A DNA stretch of 64,000 nt from Actinomyces graevenitzii C83 (GTDB lineage Bacteria > Actinomycetota > Actinomycetes > Actinomycetales > Actinomycetaceae). Below, in pieces: positions 34,502 through 42,169 of the stretch (the first letter of the stretch is position 1; every line of letters starts with the position of its first letter). A program made the translations under genes and the position numbers. The notes beneath the pieces were generated by a model. The model was given only the letters and a program-made list of their open reading frames with translations, had not been told where the DNA came from and made no database searches. The stretch is from NCBI RefSeq assembly GCF_000239695.1, contig NZ_JH470338.1:686328-750327 (forward strand), given 5' to 3'.

Positions 34502-35418
34502 CTTTGGCCCACTAAGGTGGCCACAGCGACGGCGAGCAGCAATGCTGCGAAGCTGGCGGTAAGTTTTTGGCTGCTTACTTTACGTGTCAGCGGCGCCCCA
34601 GCTACTCCCCCAAGCATTGAGGCCACAGTAAACGCACCAATCACCCCTAAATCTACGTTTAGGGAAGTTTGGGCTCTGGCCACTAACGCCACCACTGCCG
34701 TGATGGCCATGATCAGCAGTGAGGTGGAGGCGGCGCGTTTAATGGGTAAATGCAGCACTAAGGTCAGTGCCGGCACTATCGCAAAACCGCCGCCCACCCC
34801 AAAAAATCCGGTAAGCGCACCGGTTATGGTGGCCACCAAGGCCACCCGCCACAGCGGCGCTGCCCCTATTGGTGAACCCACCCCAATTGAGGAAACCTCC
34901 CCCATTACTGAAACCGCTCCCAGGGCCGGCGTCGAGCCATCGCCCCCAGCACCGCCGGCAACGTAGCCACCTGAGTCAGCTGCGCCGTCGTCGCTAGAGA
35001 CAGCGCCGCTACCAGCGCTAGCCGCGCCCCTAAACAGGCCAAAGCTAGCGCTAAAAAGACCCGGATATGCGCGGCGCAGCATCACCAGCCCCACACAGAT
35101 CAGCAACAGGGCGAAGGCATACATCAATAAATCTGCGCTCACCGCCCGGTTAGCCAGTGAACCCAGCCAGGTGCCCACAGTCGCTAAAGCCGCAAACACT
35201 AAAGCGATTTGGTAGCAGATAGTGTTTTTACCGATGCGCCCGGCCAATGCCGCCAGGGCAGTAAACAGCACAATCACCAGGGAGGCACTGGTGGCCTCAT
35301 GGGGCGCCACGCCAAGCAGATAGATCAGCGCCGGCACCGATAGGATCCCTCCCCCAGCTCCCAGCGCCCCCACTACCAGGCCGATAAGCGCGCCAACCGC
35401 TAAAGCTGTCAGGATCAT
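34498..35418 (-). CDS. TauE/SafE-family membrane permease
   Basis: This 306-residue membrane protein has two four-helix halves. Each begins with a glycine-rich motif: GALGAGGGILSVPALIYLLG and GFFGVGGGFAIVPALTLVL. Family members export sulfite, sulfonates or other small organic anions. The loop joining the halves (about residues 115-180) is unusually long and rich in Gly, Ala and Ser. TAGGAG precedes the ATG. It is convergent with the Cof gene. Confidence 0.85.
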   Translation of the reverse strand: MILTALAVGALIGLVVGALGAGGGILSVPALIYLLGVAPHEATSASLVIVLFTALAALAGRIGKNTICYQIALVFAALATVGTWLGSLANRAVSADLLMYAFALLLICVGLVMLRRAYPGLFSASFGLFRGAASAGSGAVSSDDGAADSGGYVAGGAGGDGSTPALGAVSVMGEVSSIGVGSPIGAAPLWRVALVATITGALTGFFGVGGGFAIVPALTLVLHLPIKRAASTSLLIMAITAVVALVARAQTSLNVDLGVIGAFTVASMLGGVAGAPLTRKVSSQKLTASFAALLLAVAVATLVGQS

Positions 35419-35529
35419 GACTCCTAGCCTAACCCCCCAGTTTTAGCGGTGGCTGCCACAACCGGCTAACCGGTCACAGCCGGCCGCGCTGGCTAAACCG
35501 GGCTCAACCGGCAAACTGGCCGCGCCGCC

Positions 35530-36645
35530 CTAAAACTCAGGCTTATCAGCGCCGCTATCCTGGCCGTAAATGCGCACCATATCCGCTATCGGCGCGGCTG
35601 GCTGCGGCAAAACCGCCTGGGAGATGATGGCCTCAACATCCAGGGCCGCCTCTGCAGCCAAAATCTGGGCCACTGCGTGCAGCAAGGGCAGCTGCTGGGT
35701 TAACAGCGGATCGTTAAACTGCGCCACCAACCTAACCGCGAGCGCTGCTGCGCTGACGCCTTCGACGGTTTGTTCGAGGTCTTGCATTTCTTTGTAGGCT
35801 TGGGGGGCGCTTTGGCCTTGGCCTAGGCGGGTGCCGTAGATTTTGTTGCGTCCTGATAGGCCGGTGACTTCGAGGTCGCCGATGCCGGCGAGGCCGTAGG
35901 GGGTGTCAGTTTGGCCGCCTAGGTTGGCGCATAGTTGGCTCATTTCTTTTATGGCTTGGGCAAAGGCGGCGGCTTTGAGGTTGTGGTGGGGTATTTTGGT
36001 GGCGGTTTCTAGGCCATCGGCGATGCCTAGGGCGATGGCGTAGACGTTTTTCATGGCTGCGCAGAGTTCTACACCGATTTCGTCTTGGCTGTAGGTGGGG
36101 GCGTAGTTGCCGCTGTTGGTGTTGGCGGCCCAGTGTTGGGCTTGGTCTTGGTCTGTGCAGGCGAAGATGGTGGCGGTCGGTAGGCCTTGGGCGCATTCGT
36201 TGGCTTTTACGGGGCCGGCGATGGCCATGATTGGGGGTAGTTGGAGGCCGGCGGCTTGGGCTTGGGCGCGGATGGCGTCGGGTAGGAGTTGGATTTGGCC
36301 GTTGGGGGCTACGTTGAAGCCTTTGGAGGTGAGCCAGAGGGTTTTGGTTTTGGTGATTTGGGGTAGGGCGAGTTCGGTTATGGCGTTGACTGCGTGGCTG
36401 GCTACGGCCATGACGGCTACGTCGGCGCCGTCGAGGGCGGCTTGTAGTTGGTTGGAGCGGTAGGTTTGTACGCGGGGGTCGATGGTGGCGTTGATGCGTG
36501 GGTGGGGTTGGCCGTTTTCGATGGCGTCGAGTAGGTGGTCGTCTAGCCAGGTGCCCCAGAGGCGTACTTGCCAGCCGGTGTCGATTAGGGGGCGGCTTAG
36601 GGCGCTGCCCATGGCGCCGGCGCCGAGGATGGTGATGGTGTACAT
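35530..36645 (-). CDS. GpsA-like NAD(P)-dependent dehydrogenase, copy 1
   Basis: This 371-residue protein resembles glycerol-3-phosphate dehydrogenase: Rossmann motif LGAGAMGSAL (residues 6-15), AIAGPVKANECAQG, a catalytic Lys in CAAMKNVYAIALGIADGL, and GLAGIGDLEVT near residue 255. The C-terminal 80 residues extend beyond the second copy. GGAGAAAA precedes the ATG. It is a paralogue of the gene at 37053-38084, with a kinase-gene remnant between them. Base composition changes sharply near 35775. The true substrate may be a polyol phosphate rather than glycerol 3-phosphate. Confidence 0.83.
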   Translation of the reverse strand: MYTITILGAGAMGSALSRPLIDTGWQVRLWGTWLDDHLLDAIENGQPHPRINATIDPRVQTYRSNQLQAALDGADVAVMAVASHAVNAITELALPQITKTKTLWLTSKGFNVAPNGQIQLLPDAIRAQAQAAGLQLPPIMAIAGPVKANECAQGLPTATIFACTDQDQAQHWAANTNSGNYAPTYSQDEIGVELCAAMKNVYAIALGIADGLETATKIPHHNLKAAAFAQAIKEMSQLCANLGGQTDTPYGLAGIGDLEVTGLSGRNKIYGTRLGQGQSAPQAYKEMQDLEQTVEGVSAAALAVRLVAQFNDPLLTQQLPLLHAVAQILAAEAALDVEAIISQAVLPQPAAPIADMVRIYGQDSGADKPEF

Positions 36646-36667
36646 TTTTTCTCCTTTGAAAAGTTTT

Positions 36668-36940
36668 TTAGGCGTTTTGGTTGGTGCGTAGTTGGTCTAG
36701 GTTTGCGTTGGTTTGGCGTAGTTGTTGGTATAGCTGGCTTTGTACGGCGGCGATGGGTTGGTAGCGGGCGTGCATTTGGGGGTTGGGTTTTATGGTTTGG
36801 CCGAATTGAGCCATGGCTTTGGCGCTGGTGGCGACGTCGGGGCCGGTGGGTGTGTGGGGGGCGTGGGCTTCGATGGCGGCCATGGCTAGGACGCCGGCGC
36901 CTAGGGCTGAGACTTCGTCGGCTAGGTATGCACAGGGCAT
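36668..36940 (-). pseudogene. 3' remnant of an FGGY carbohydrate kinase gene
   Basis: The frame encodes about 90 residues that resemble the very end of FGGY kinases: YLADEVSALGAGVLAMAA, a gap, then AKAMAQFGQTIKPNPQMHARY and a final Leu/Gln-rich helix. The N-terminal ATPase half and most of the C-terminal domain are missing. The match begins at about 36940, immediately beside a 10-bp inverted repeat. AAAGG lies nine bases before ATG 36940, so a short product could be made. Lying between two GpsA-like genes, it suggests a former polyol or sugar catabolic unit. The open frame to 37003 has no family match in its first 20 residues. Confidence 0.7.
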
Positions 36941-37036
36941 GACTTTGAGCCTTTCTGATCTTCGTCGATCGCTGCGCCGCAACACTTCTGTGTGCTGCGA
37001 CACGGGTAAGTCTAGATGACTTTAAAGCTCAAAGTC
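36941..37036. repeat. 10-bp perfect inverted repeats flanking 76 bases
   Basis: GACTTTGAGC at 36941-36950 and its complement at 37027-37036 enclose 76 bases that contain a second, imperfect hairpin around 36971-37001. The left arm begins exactly where the kinase homology ends. It could be a terminator, or the scar of a deletion or small element. Confidence 0.6.
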
Positions 37037-37052
37037 AGTGTCAACTGGTTTT

Positions 37053-38084
37053 TTATGCATCGACTCCTAGGGCTACTGCACAGATTAGCGCCCGGGCGTC
37101 GTCTACGTGTCCGTGTAGCATCTGGTAGACGGCTTCAAGCAGGGGGGCGTTAAGGCCTAGCTGTTGCACTAGTTGGTGGGCGATTAGGGCTGCTGGTGAG
37201 CCTTCGATGGTTAGCCCTTGGGATTGCATTTGTTCTAGGGCTTGGCGTGGGTTTTGGCCGGCGCCGACGGCGTGACCGTATAGCCGCGAGCGCCCGGCGG
37301 TTGAGGTTAGTTGTAGGTCTCCCATGCCGGCGAGGCCGTAGGCGGTTTGTAGGTCGCCGCCTAGGGCGTGGCATAGTGAGGCCATTTCGGTGACTGCTTG
37401 TACGAAGATGGCGGCGCGTAGGTTGTCGCGGGGTTGTTCATCTGCTGCGCTCATGCCGTCGGCGATGCCTAGGGCGATGGCGTAGATGTTTTTTAGGGCT
37501 GCGCAGACTTCTACCCCGATTTCGTCTTGGCTGGGGGTGACCGAGTAGTTGGGGGTGGTCACGGTTTTTGCGTAGCGTTTGGCTAGTTCGTAGTCGCGGC
37601 AGGCGAATACGGTGGCGGTGGGTTTGGCGCTGGCGCATTCGCTGGCTTTTACGGGGCCGGCGATGGCTACTAGTGGGGGTAGGTTGATGCCTTTAGTTTT
37701 GGCGATTTGTTTGATTGCTTCTGGTAGTAGTTCTACTTCGGTTTCGGTTTGCCAAAAGCCTTTGGAGGTTAGCCATAGGGATTCGACGTCGCCCAGGTAG
37801 GGGCCTACTTGTTCAAGTACGCTGACGACGGCGCCTGAGGCCACTGAGATTACTACTACTTGGGCTTGGTTGACGGCTTGGGCTAGTTGGCCGGCGCGGA
37901 AGGTGGTTACGGCGGGGCTGATGGTTTCTTTTAGGGTGGGGTGGGCTTGGCCGGCGTCGATGGCGTCGAGGATGGCGTCGTCGTAAATAGAGCCCCATAG
38001 CCGCACCTGCCAGCCTGCTTCAACCAGGGGGCGGGTAAGCGCGCTACCCATAGCTCCTGCGCCTAGGACCGTAATTACCGCCAT
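37053..38084 (-). CDS. GpsA-like NAD(P)-dependent dehydrogenase, copy 2
   Basis: This 343-residue paralogue of the protein at 35530-36645 keeps LGAGAMGSAL, SLWLTSKGFW, AIAGPVKASECAS, DEIGVEVCAALKNIYAIALGIADGM and GLAGMGDLQLT. Two DNA stretches are nearly identical between copies (around 36195 and 37630; around 36030 and 37465). GGAGAGG precedes the ATG. The middle of the gene is strikingly G/T-rich on the plus strand while both ends are not. It may be the housekeeping GpsA; which copy acts in lipid synthesis cannot be told. Confidence 0.85.
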   Translation of the reverse strand: MAVITVLGAGAMGSALTRPLVEAGWQVRLWGSIYDDAILDAIDAGQAHPTLKETISPAVTTFRAGQLAQAVNQAQVVVISVASGAVVSVLEQVGPYLGDVESLWLTSKGFWQTETEVELLPEAIKQIAKTKGINLPPLVAIAGPVKASECASAKPTATVFACRDYELAKRYAKTVTTPNYSVTPSQDEIGVEVCAALKNIYAIALGIADGMSAADEQPRDNLRAAIFVQAVTEMASLCHALGGDLQTAYGLAGMGDLQLTSTAGRSRLYGHAVGAGQNPRQALEQMQSQGLTIEGSPAALIAHQLVQQLGLNAPLLEAVYQMLHGHVDDARALICAVALGVDA

Positions 38085-38193
38085 GACCTCTCCTTTTGTC
38101 GCCTAGGTTACAGTTTAGACGGCTTTGGGGTGTTTGAACTAGTAGATCGGGTTTTTGTCGCTATCTGCCCTGGAACTAGGGACATATATGCGC

Positions 38194-38228
38194 CAACTGC
38201 GGCCTCCCTTTAGGGGAAACCGCAGTTG
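38194..38228 (-). terminator. Probable terminator of ftsY
   Basis: A 9-bp perfect outer stem (38194-38202 with 38220-38228) encloses a partly paired core. It lies 22 bases past the ftsY stop on the minus strand. No T run follows. Confidence 0.6.
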
Positions 38229-38250
38229 CTGGGTAATTTAAAGGCGCCTT

Positions 38251-39372
38251 TTAGGCTAGTAGGGCGTCTACGAAGCCTTCCGGGTCGAAGGGGGCTAGGT
38301 CGTCTGGCCCCTCCCCCAGGCCAACTAGTTTGACGGGCACGCCCAGTTCGCGTTGGACGGTTACCACGATGCCGCCCTTGGCGGTGCCGTCGAGTTTGGT
38401 TAGCACGATGCCGCTGACGCCTACGGCTTCGGAGAATACCTGGGCTTGGCGCATACCGTTTTGGCCGGTGGTGGCGTCTAGTACCAGTAGGATTTCGCCG
38501 ACGGGGGCGATTTTTTCCATGACGCGCTTGATTTTGCCTAGCTCGTCCATTAGGCCGGCTTTGTTTTGTAGGCGCCCGGCGGTGTCTACTAGCACCACGT
38601 CGACGCCGCTGGTTTGGCCTTGCTTGATGGCGTCGAAGGCTACCGAGGCGGGGTCTGCGCCTTCCTTGTCTGAGCGCACTACCTCTACACCTACGCGCTG
38701 GCCCCAGGTGGTTAGCTGTTCGGCAGCGGCGGCGCGGAAGGTGTCGGCGGCCCCCATAAGCACCTGCTTGTCTTGGGCTACCAGTACGCGCGCTAGCTTG
38801 CCGCAGGTGGTGGTTTTACCGGTGCCGTTAACGCCCACCATCAAGATGACGGCGGGGGCTGGTTCACCGTTAGTGCCCTGGGTAGGTTCAAGGTTGAGCG
38901 AGCGGTCCATGTCGGGGCCTACCAGCTCTAGAAGCTGTTGGCGTAGAACCTGCTTGGCGGTGGCCGGATCGCGGCTATCTAGCACCTTTAGCTGCGTGCG
39001 CAGCTTATCCATCAGCTCAGTGCTAACCTCCAGGCCAAGGTCGGCGGTCAGTAGGCTGTCTTCAATTTCTTCCCAGTCAGCCTCAGAGAGGTCACCGCGA
39101 GAAAGGACCGCCAAAACTGTGCGGCCAAAGCTTCCCGAACCGGCCAGGCGTGAACGTAGACGCTGCATACGCCCGGGGAGTGATTCGGGGGTTTCGTACT
39201 GGCTAGCTGGTTCAGGCTCAGATTCTTGCGGCTCTGTGGAGGCGCTGATTTCAGGTCGAGTTGGCGCAGGTGGTAGCTGCTCGCGGCGACGCTGTAGGGT
39301 CCGCAAACCAAAGCCTGCCCCCAGCACCACCACCAACGCGGCGATGATATAAAACAAAAGACTGTAGTCCAT
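38251..39372 (-). CDS. ftsY: Signal recognition particle receptor FtsY
   Basis: An N-terminal membrane anchor (YSLLFYIIAALVVVLGAGFG, residues 3-22) and a Glu/Pro linker precede the NG domain. The GTPase motifs are GVNGTGKTTTCGKLA, DTFRAAAAEQL, VDTAGRLQNK, TKLDGTAKGG and the closing GEGPDDLAPFDPEGFV. FtsY docks ribosome-SRP complexes at the membrane. The length, 373 residues, fits actinobacterial FtsY. No SRP RNA was recognised nearby. A small membrane-protein gene lies 40 bp upstream. Confidence 0.95.
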   Translation of the reverse strand: MDYSLLFYIIAALVVVLGAGFGLRTLQRRREQLPPAPTRPEISASTEPQESEPEPASQYETPESLPGRMQRLRSRLAGSGSFGRTVLAVLSRGDLSEADWEEIEDSLLTADLGLEVSTELMDKLRTQLKVLDSRDPATAKQVLRQQLLELVGPDMDRSLNLEPTQGTNGEPAPAVILMVGVNGTGKTTTCGKLARVLVAQDKQVLMGAADTFRAAAAEQLTTWGQRVGVEVVRSDKEGADPASVAFDAIKQGQTSGVDVVLVDTAGRLQNKAGLMDELGKIKRVMEKIAPVGEILLVLDATTGQNGMRQAQVFSEAVGVSGIVLTKLDGTAKGGIVVTVQRELGVPVKLVGLGEGPDDLAPFDPEGFVDALLA

Positions 39373-39412
39373 GAGCTCAGTCTAGACTTAGGCCCCCTAG
39401 CAGGGCAGCTAA

Positions 39413-39541
39413 TTAGCCAAGCAAGACGTGAAACATTACCGAGCCCACCACGGCCAGCATCACGGCCCCCACAAACACCGACCCCACCGCTGCGATCAGT
39501 GCACGTTTAGTCTCTTTAAGTACGGGCTTGGTTAACTGCAT
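39413..39541 (-). CDS. Small single-helix membrane protein
   Basis: This 42-residue protein has a charged start (MQLTKPVLKETKR) and one long hydrophobic helix ALIAAVGSVFVGAVMLAVVG. GGGGAGAAA before the ATG is a good ribosome-binding site. A longer frame would start inside the ndk terminator and is rejected. I do not recognise the family. It precedes ftsY by 40 bp and may be co-transcribed. In other actinobacteria a four-helix DUF4233 protein lies between folC and ndk, but this is too short to match. Confidence 0.6.
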   Translation of the reverse strand: MQLTKPVLKETKRALIAAVGSVFVGAVMLAVVGSVMFHVLLG

Positions 39542-39568
39542 TTTCTCCCCTTTAAAAGAAAATCTTGC

Positions 39569-39610
39569 CGCGAAGCGGGGAGATGGGGATTTACTCTGCC
39601 CCGCTTCGCG
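39569..39610 (-). terminator. Terminator of ndk
   Basis: A perfect 12-bp stem (39569-39580 with 39599-39610) has an 18-base loop. On the minus strand it is followed by a T-rich stretch (TTTTCTTTT). It lies 86 bases after the ndk stop codon. Confidence 0.7.
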
Positions 39611-39696
39611 CCTTGGACTCTTACACCCTAAACCTGCCCCTATCAGCATGAATAGGGGATTAAGCCCTATGCAAAAGCTTCCGGTGCGCGCAGATG

Positions 39697-40131
39697 CTAG
39701 GCAGATGCTAGTTCGGGGAACCAGATAGCCACTTCACGCTCAGCTGAGGCAGGCGAATCTGAACCGTGCACAATATTCAAAATGGCCGGCGTGTCCCAGG
39801 CGCAGGCCAGGTCGCCACGGATCGTGCCCGGGGCGGCCACGGTGGGGTCGGTGGCGCCCATCAAGGAACGCACCCCTTCCACTACACGCTGACCTTCAAC
39901 CACCACGGCCACAACCGGCGCGGAAGTCATGAACTCAACCAAGCCCGGGTAGAAGGGCTTGGAGACATGCTCGGCGTAGTGGCGCGAGAGAATCTCTTCA
40001 GTGGCGTTTACGATCTTGAGAGCTACCAGCTTGTAGCCTTTAGCTTCGATGCGGCGCAGCACCTCACCGGTTAGGCCACGGCTGTAACCATCGGGTTTTA
40101 CTAGGACCAGGGAACGTTCAACTTGGCTCAT
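39697..40131 (-). CDS. ndk: Nucleoside diphosphate kinase
   Basis: This 144-residue kinase balances nucleoside triphosphate pools. It opens with RSLVLVKPDGYSRGLTGEVL, and NIVHGSDSPASAEREVAIWF holds the active-site His. GGLVGE-type residues are at normal positions. It lies 36 bp downstream of the four-paralogue array and may be read from it, though AAGATA six bases before the ATG could also give a leaderless start. Confidence 0.96.
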   Translation of the reverse strand: MSQVERSLVLVKPDGYSRGLTGEVLRRIEAKGYKLVALKIVNATEEILSRHYAEHVSKPFYPGLVEFMTSAPVVAVVVEGQRVVEGVRSLMGATDPTVAAPGTIRGDLACAWDTPAILNIVHGSDSPASAEREVAIWFPELASA

Positions 40132-40167
40132 GTGCCTTATCTTGTCACAAAACCCCTCCCCTGGCGG

Positions 40168-40869
40168 CTACTTGACCTGGAAGTCTTCCACAATCTCAGT
40201 GTTAGGGTAACGTTTCAAAACGGCGCTAGTACCCTTGTCTTTACAGAACTTAACTAGCGGCACGTAAAGCTCAGGCTCATCATTGGTGTCCTCAAATTCA
40301 AAGTGGATGGCCTCACCCTCGGCCGTAACCAGGTCAAACTTAATGGAGTACTTGATAACAGTTTTACGTTTACCGGTAAATGAGCGGCTGATATAGCGAT
40401 CAACCTCGGTTTGACTGTAGTTATCGCAGCCTTTAATAGCGATTACATCCGGGCCAGAGATAGCGTCAGTAACAGGTTTAGCTGCATATAAGGGCGTGTC
40501 CACGAAAGAAGTGACTTCAACCAGCGTTAAAATCAGGATCCATTTGCGCCACCTAGAAGTATCGTTACCTGCAAAGTTAGCGTGGGCTTTCCGCAGGCAG
40601 TTAATCCACACTGGCAACAGTAGCAAGCCCACTATTAGCGGCCAACCTTCAACCAAAAGTTTTGTGCCCAGGTTTTCTGGACCAATTTTTGGCACGAAGT
40701 TAGCAAAGACTACTCCCGCAACTAAGTAGCAAAAAACCAGCAGGACACCTAAAAACACTGGCAGGCAGGATCCTGGCGTAGGCTCCTGGCTTGCCTGATT
40801 TAGGGATGTAGTACTCTGGTTTGGATAGGGACCAGAAGTTGGTGGGTTTACGCTCACGGACTGACTCAC
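40168..40869 (-). CDS. Paralogue array member 1 (type A): three-helix protein with exported Cys domain
   Basis: I do not recognise this family. The 233-residue protein has a Ser/Pro/Gln-rich N-terminal tail, three predicted helices (about 37-58, 75-95, 110-125) and a C-terminal domain of about 100 residues. Positive residues between helices 2 and 3 (CLRKAHANF, RWRKW) place that loop inside and the C-terminal domain outside. Shared motifs are FVPKIGPENLGTKLLV, SGPDVIAIKGCDNYSQTEVDRY and VKFCKDKGTSAVLKRYP. The two conserved Cys could form a disulfide. Its GTG/ATG start overlaps the previous stop by four bases. Confidence 0.8.
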   Translation of the reverse strand: MSQSVSVNPPTSGPYPNQSTTSLNQASQEPTPGSCLPVFLGVLLVFCYLVAGVVFANFVPKIGPENLGTKLLVEGWPLIVGLLLLPVWINCLRKAHANFAGNDTSRWRKWILILTLVEVTSFVDTPLYAAKPVTDAISGPDVIAIKGCDNYSQTEVDRYISRSFTGKRKTVIKYSIKFDLVTAEGEAIHFEFEDTNDEPELYVPLVKFCKDKGTSAVLKRYPNTEIVEDFQVK

Positions 40870-41504
40870 TTTTCTTTAACAGTAAACTCTTTAATGATAC
40901 CGGTGTGCGGGTAGCGACTCATAACGGCACTAGTACCCTTATCTTTACAGAACTTAACTACCGGCGCATAAAACTCTGACTCTTCCCGACTATCAGTAAA
41001 TTTAATATTTATACTTTTACCTTCACTCGTAACCAGATCAAAGCTAGTGAAGTAGACATAATGAGTATCTTCAGATTCGTCTGTGTGTCGGTTCTCTTTT
41101 CTAGATCCCCAACCATGCTCTTCTTTTTCTGTGAAATAGTTTTGACAGCCCTTAACATTGATCACTTCAGGACCAGAGAACAGGTCACGAACCGGAGTGA
41201 TAGCACCAAATGGCAATAACGCAGCGCAGGCAACTTCAGATAATACTATAACCAATATGTAGTTATGCCATTTAGATAATTTACCGTCATCGCTACGTTT
41301 GCTCTGCCGGGCTTTTTTAATACAGAAAAATAATAGCGCAGCTAGCACTAACCCCAACGGTATAGTGAAAGAGTTAGTCATAAGTTCTGACGTCAGCGAT
41401 TCTGGACCAACCCTTGGCACCACTGCATGCACAATACTTAGGAGGGTCAAATATATAGGCCCTGAGAATATGACTGCTGCAAATATTTTCTCCGAAGGAC
41501 GCAA
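40866..41504 (-). CDS. Paralogue array member 2 (type B): three-helix protein with exported Cys domain
   Basis: This 212-residue copy lacks the N-terminal tail. Helices lie near residues 8-28, 45-63 and 80-97; the C-terminal domain starts at VRDLFSGPEVINVKGCQNYF. Type B copies carry a 12-residue stretch WGSRKENRHT absent from type A. The last 113 bp differ from those of member 3 at one base. It overlaps member 1 by four bases and starts 8 bp after member 3. Codon use and base content are AT-richer than the flanking genes. Confidence 0.8.
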   Translation of the reverse strand: MRPSEKIFAAVIFSGPIYLTLLSIVHAVVPRVGPESLTSELMTNSFTIPLGLVLAALLFFCIKKARQSKRSDDGKLSKWHNYILVIVLSEVACAALLPFGAITPVRDLFSGPEVINVKGCQNYFTEKEEHGWGSRKENRHTDESEDTHYVYFTSFDLVTSEGKSINIKFTDSREESEFYAPVVKFCKDKGTSAVMSRYPHTGIIKEFTVKEK

Positions 41505-41512
41505 ATTCTAAC

Positions 41513-42166
41513 TCACTTTTCTTCAACAGTAAACTCTTTAATGATACCGGTGTGCGGGTAGCGACTCATAACGGCACTAGTACCCTTATCTTTACAGAAC
41601 TTAACTACCGGCGCATAAAACTCTGAGTTTCTCCGACTATCAGTAAATTTAACATTGATAGCTTTGTTCTGATCAGTGATTAGATCAAAGCTAGTAAAGT
41701 ACACATATCTAGCACGAGAGCTGCCTGTGTGTCGGTTCTCTTTTCTAGATCCCCAACCACTCTCTTCTTTTTCTGTGAAATAGTTTTGACAGCCCTTAAC
41801 ATTGATCACTTCAGAACCAGAAAAAAGGTCACGAACCGGAGCCACCGAGCCAAAGGGCAGCGAAATAATACAGGCAATTTCAACCAGAGCTAGAAATAAC
41901 GCCCAGCCTCGCCATTTAGATAACTTACCGTCACCAATACGTTTGCTCTGCCGAGCCCCTTTAATACAGAAAAATATTGCCGGCGCCACCACTAAACCTA
42001 CCGGTATAGTGAAAGAGTTAGCCATAAGTTCTGACGCCAGCGACTCTGGACCCACCCTTGGCACAAACTCACGCACTATCCAAGTTAAAACTAGGTAGCC
42101 AAAAAACAGCATAATAAATAGCGAGGAGATAACTCCAGGCGAAGAGTCTTTAGATTTTTTGCTCAC
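41513..42166 (-). CDS. Paralogue array member 3 (type B): three-helix protein with exported Cys domain
   Basis: This 217-residue copy is closest to member 2: RVGPESLASELMANSFTIP, GARQSKRIGDGKLSKW, VRDLFSGSEVINVKGCQNYF and an almost identical C-terminus. SGSEV replaces SGPEV. Helices lie near residues 13-33, 50-68 and 85-103. It starts 3 bp after the stop of member 4, so the four genes appear to be one transcript. The function is unknown; an envelope, immunity or sensory role would fit the topology. Confidence 0.8.
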   Translation of the reverse strand: MSKKSKDSSPGVISSLFIMLFFGYLVLTWIVREFVPRVGPESLASELMANSFTIPVGLVVAPAIFFCIKGARQSKRIGDGKLSKWRGWALFLALVEIACIISLPFGSVAPVRDLFSGSEVINVKGCQNYFTEKEESGWGSRKENRHTGSSRARYVYFTSFDLITDQNKAINVKFTDSRRNSEFYAPVVKFCKDKGTSAVMSRYPHTGIIKEFTVEEK

Positions 42167-42169
42167 AAG

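Noticed and set aside
35906-38000. Long His/Arg/Pro-rich frames overlapping the gpsA-like genes
   Set aside because: They are shadows of the C/A-rich coding strand in other frames and lack starts with ribosome-binding sites.
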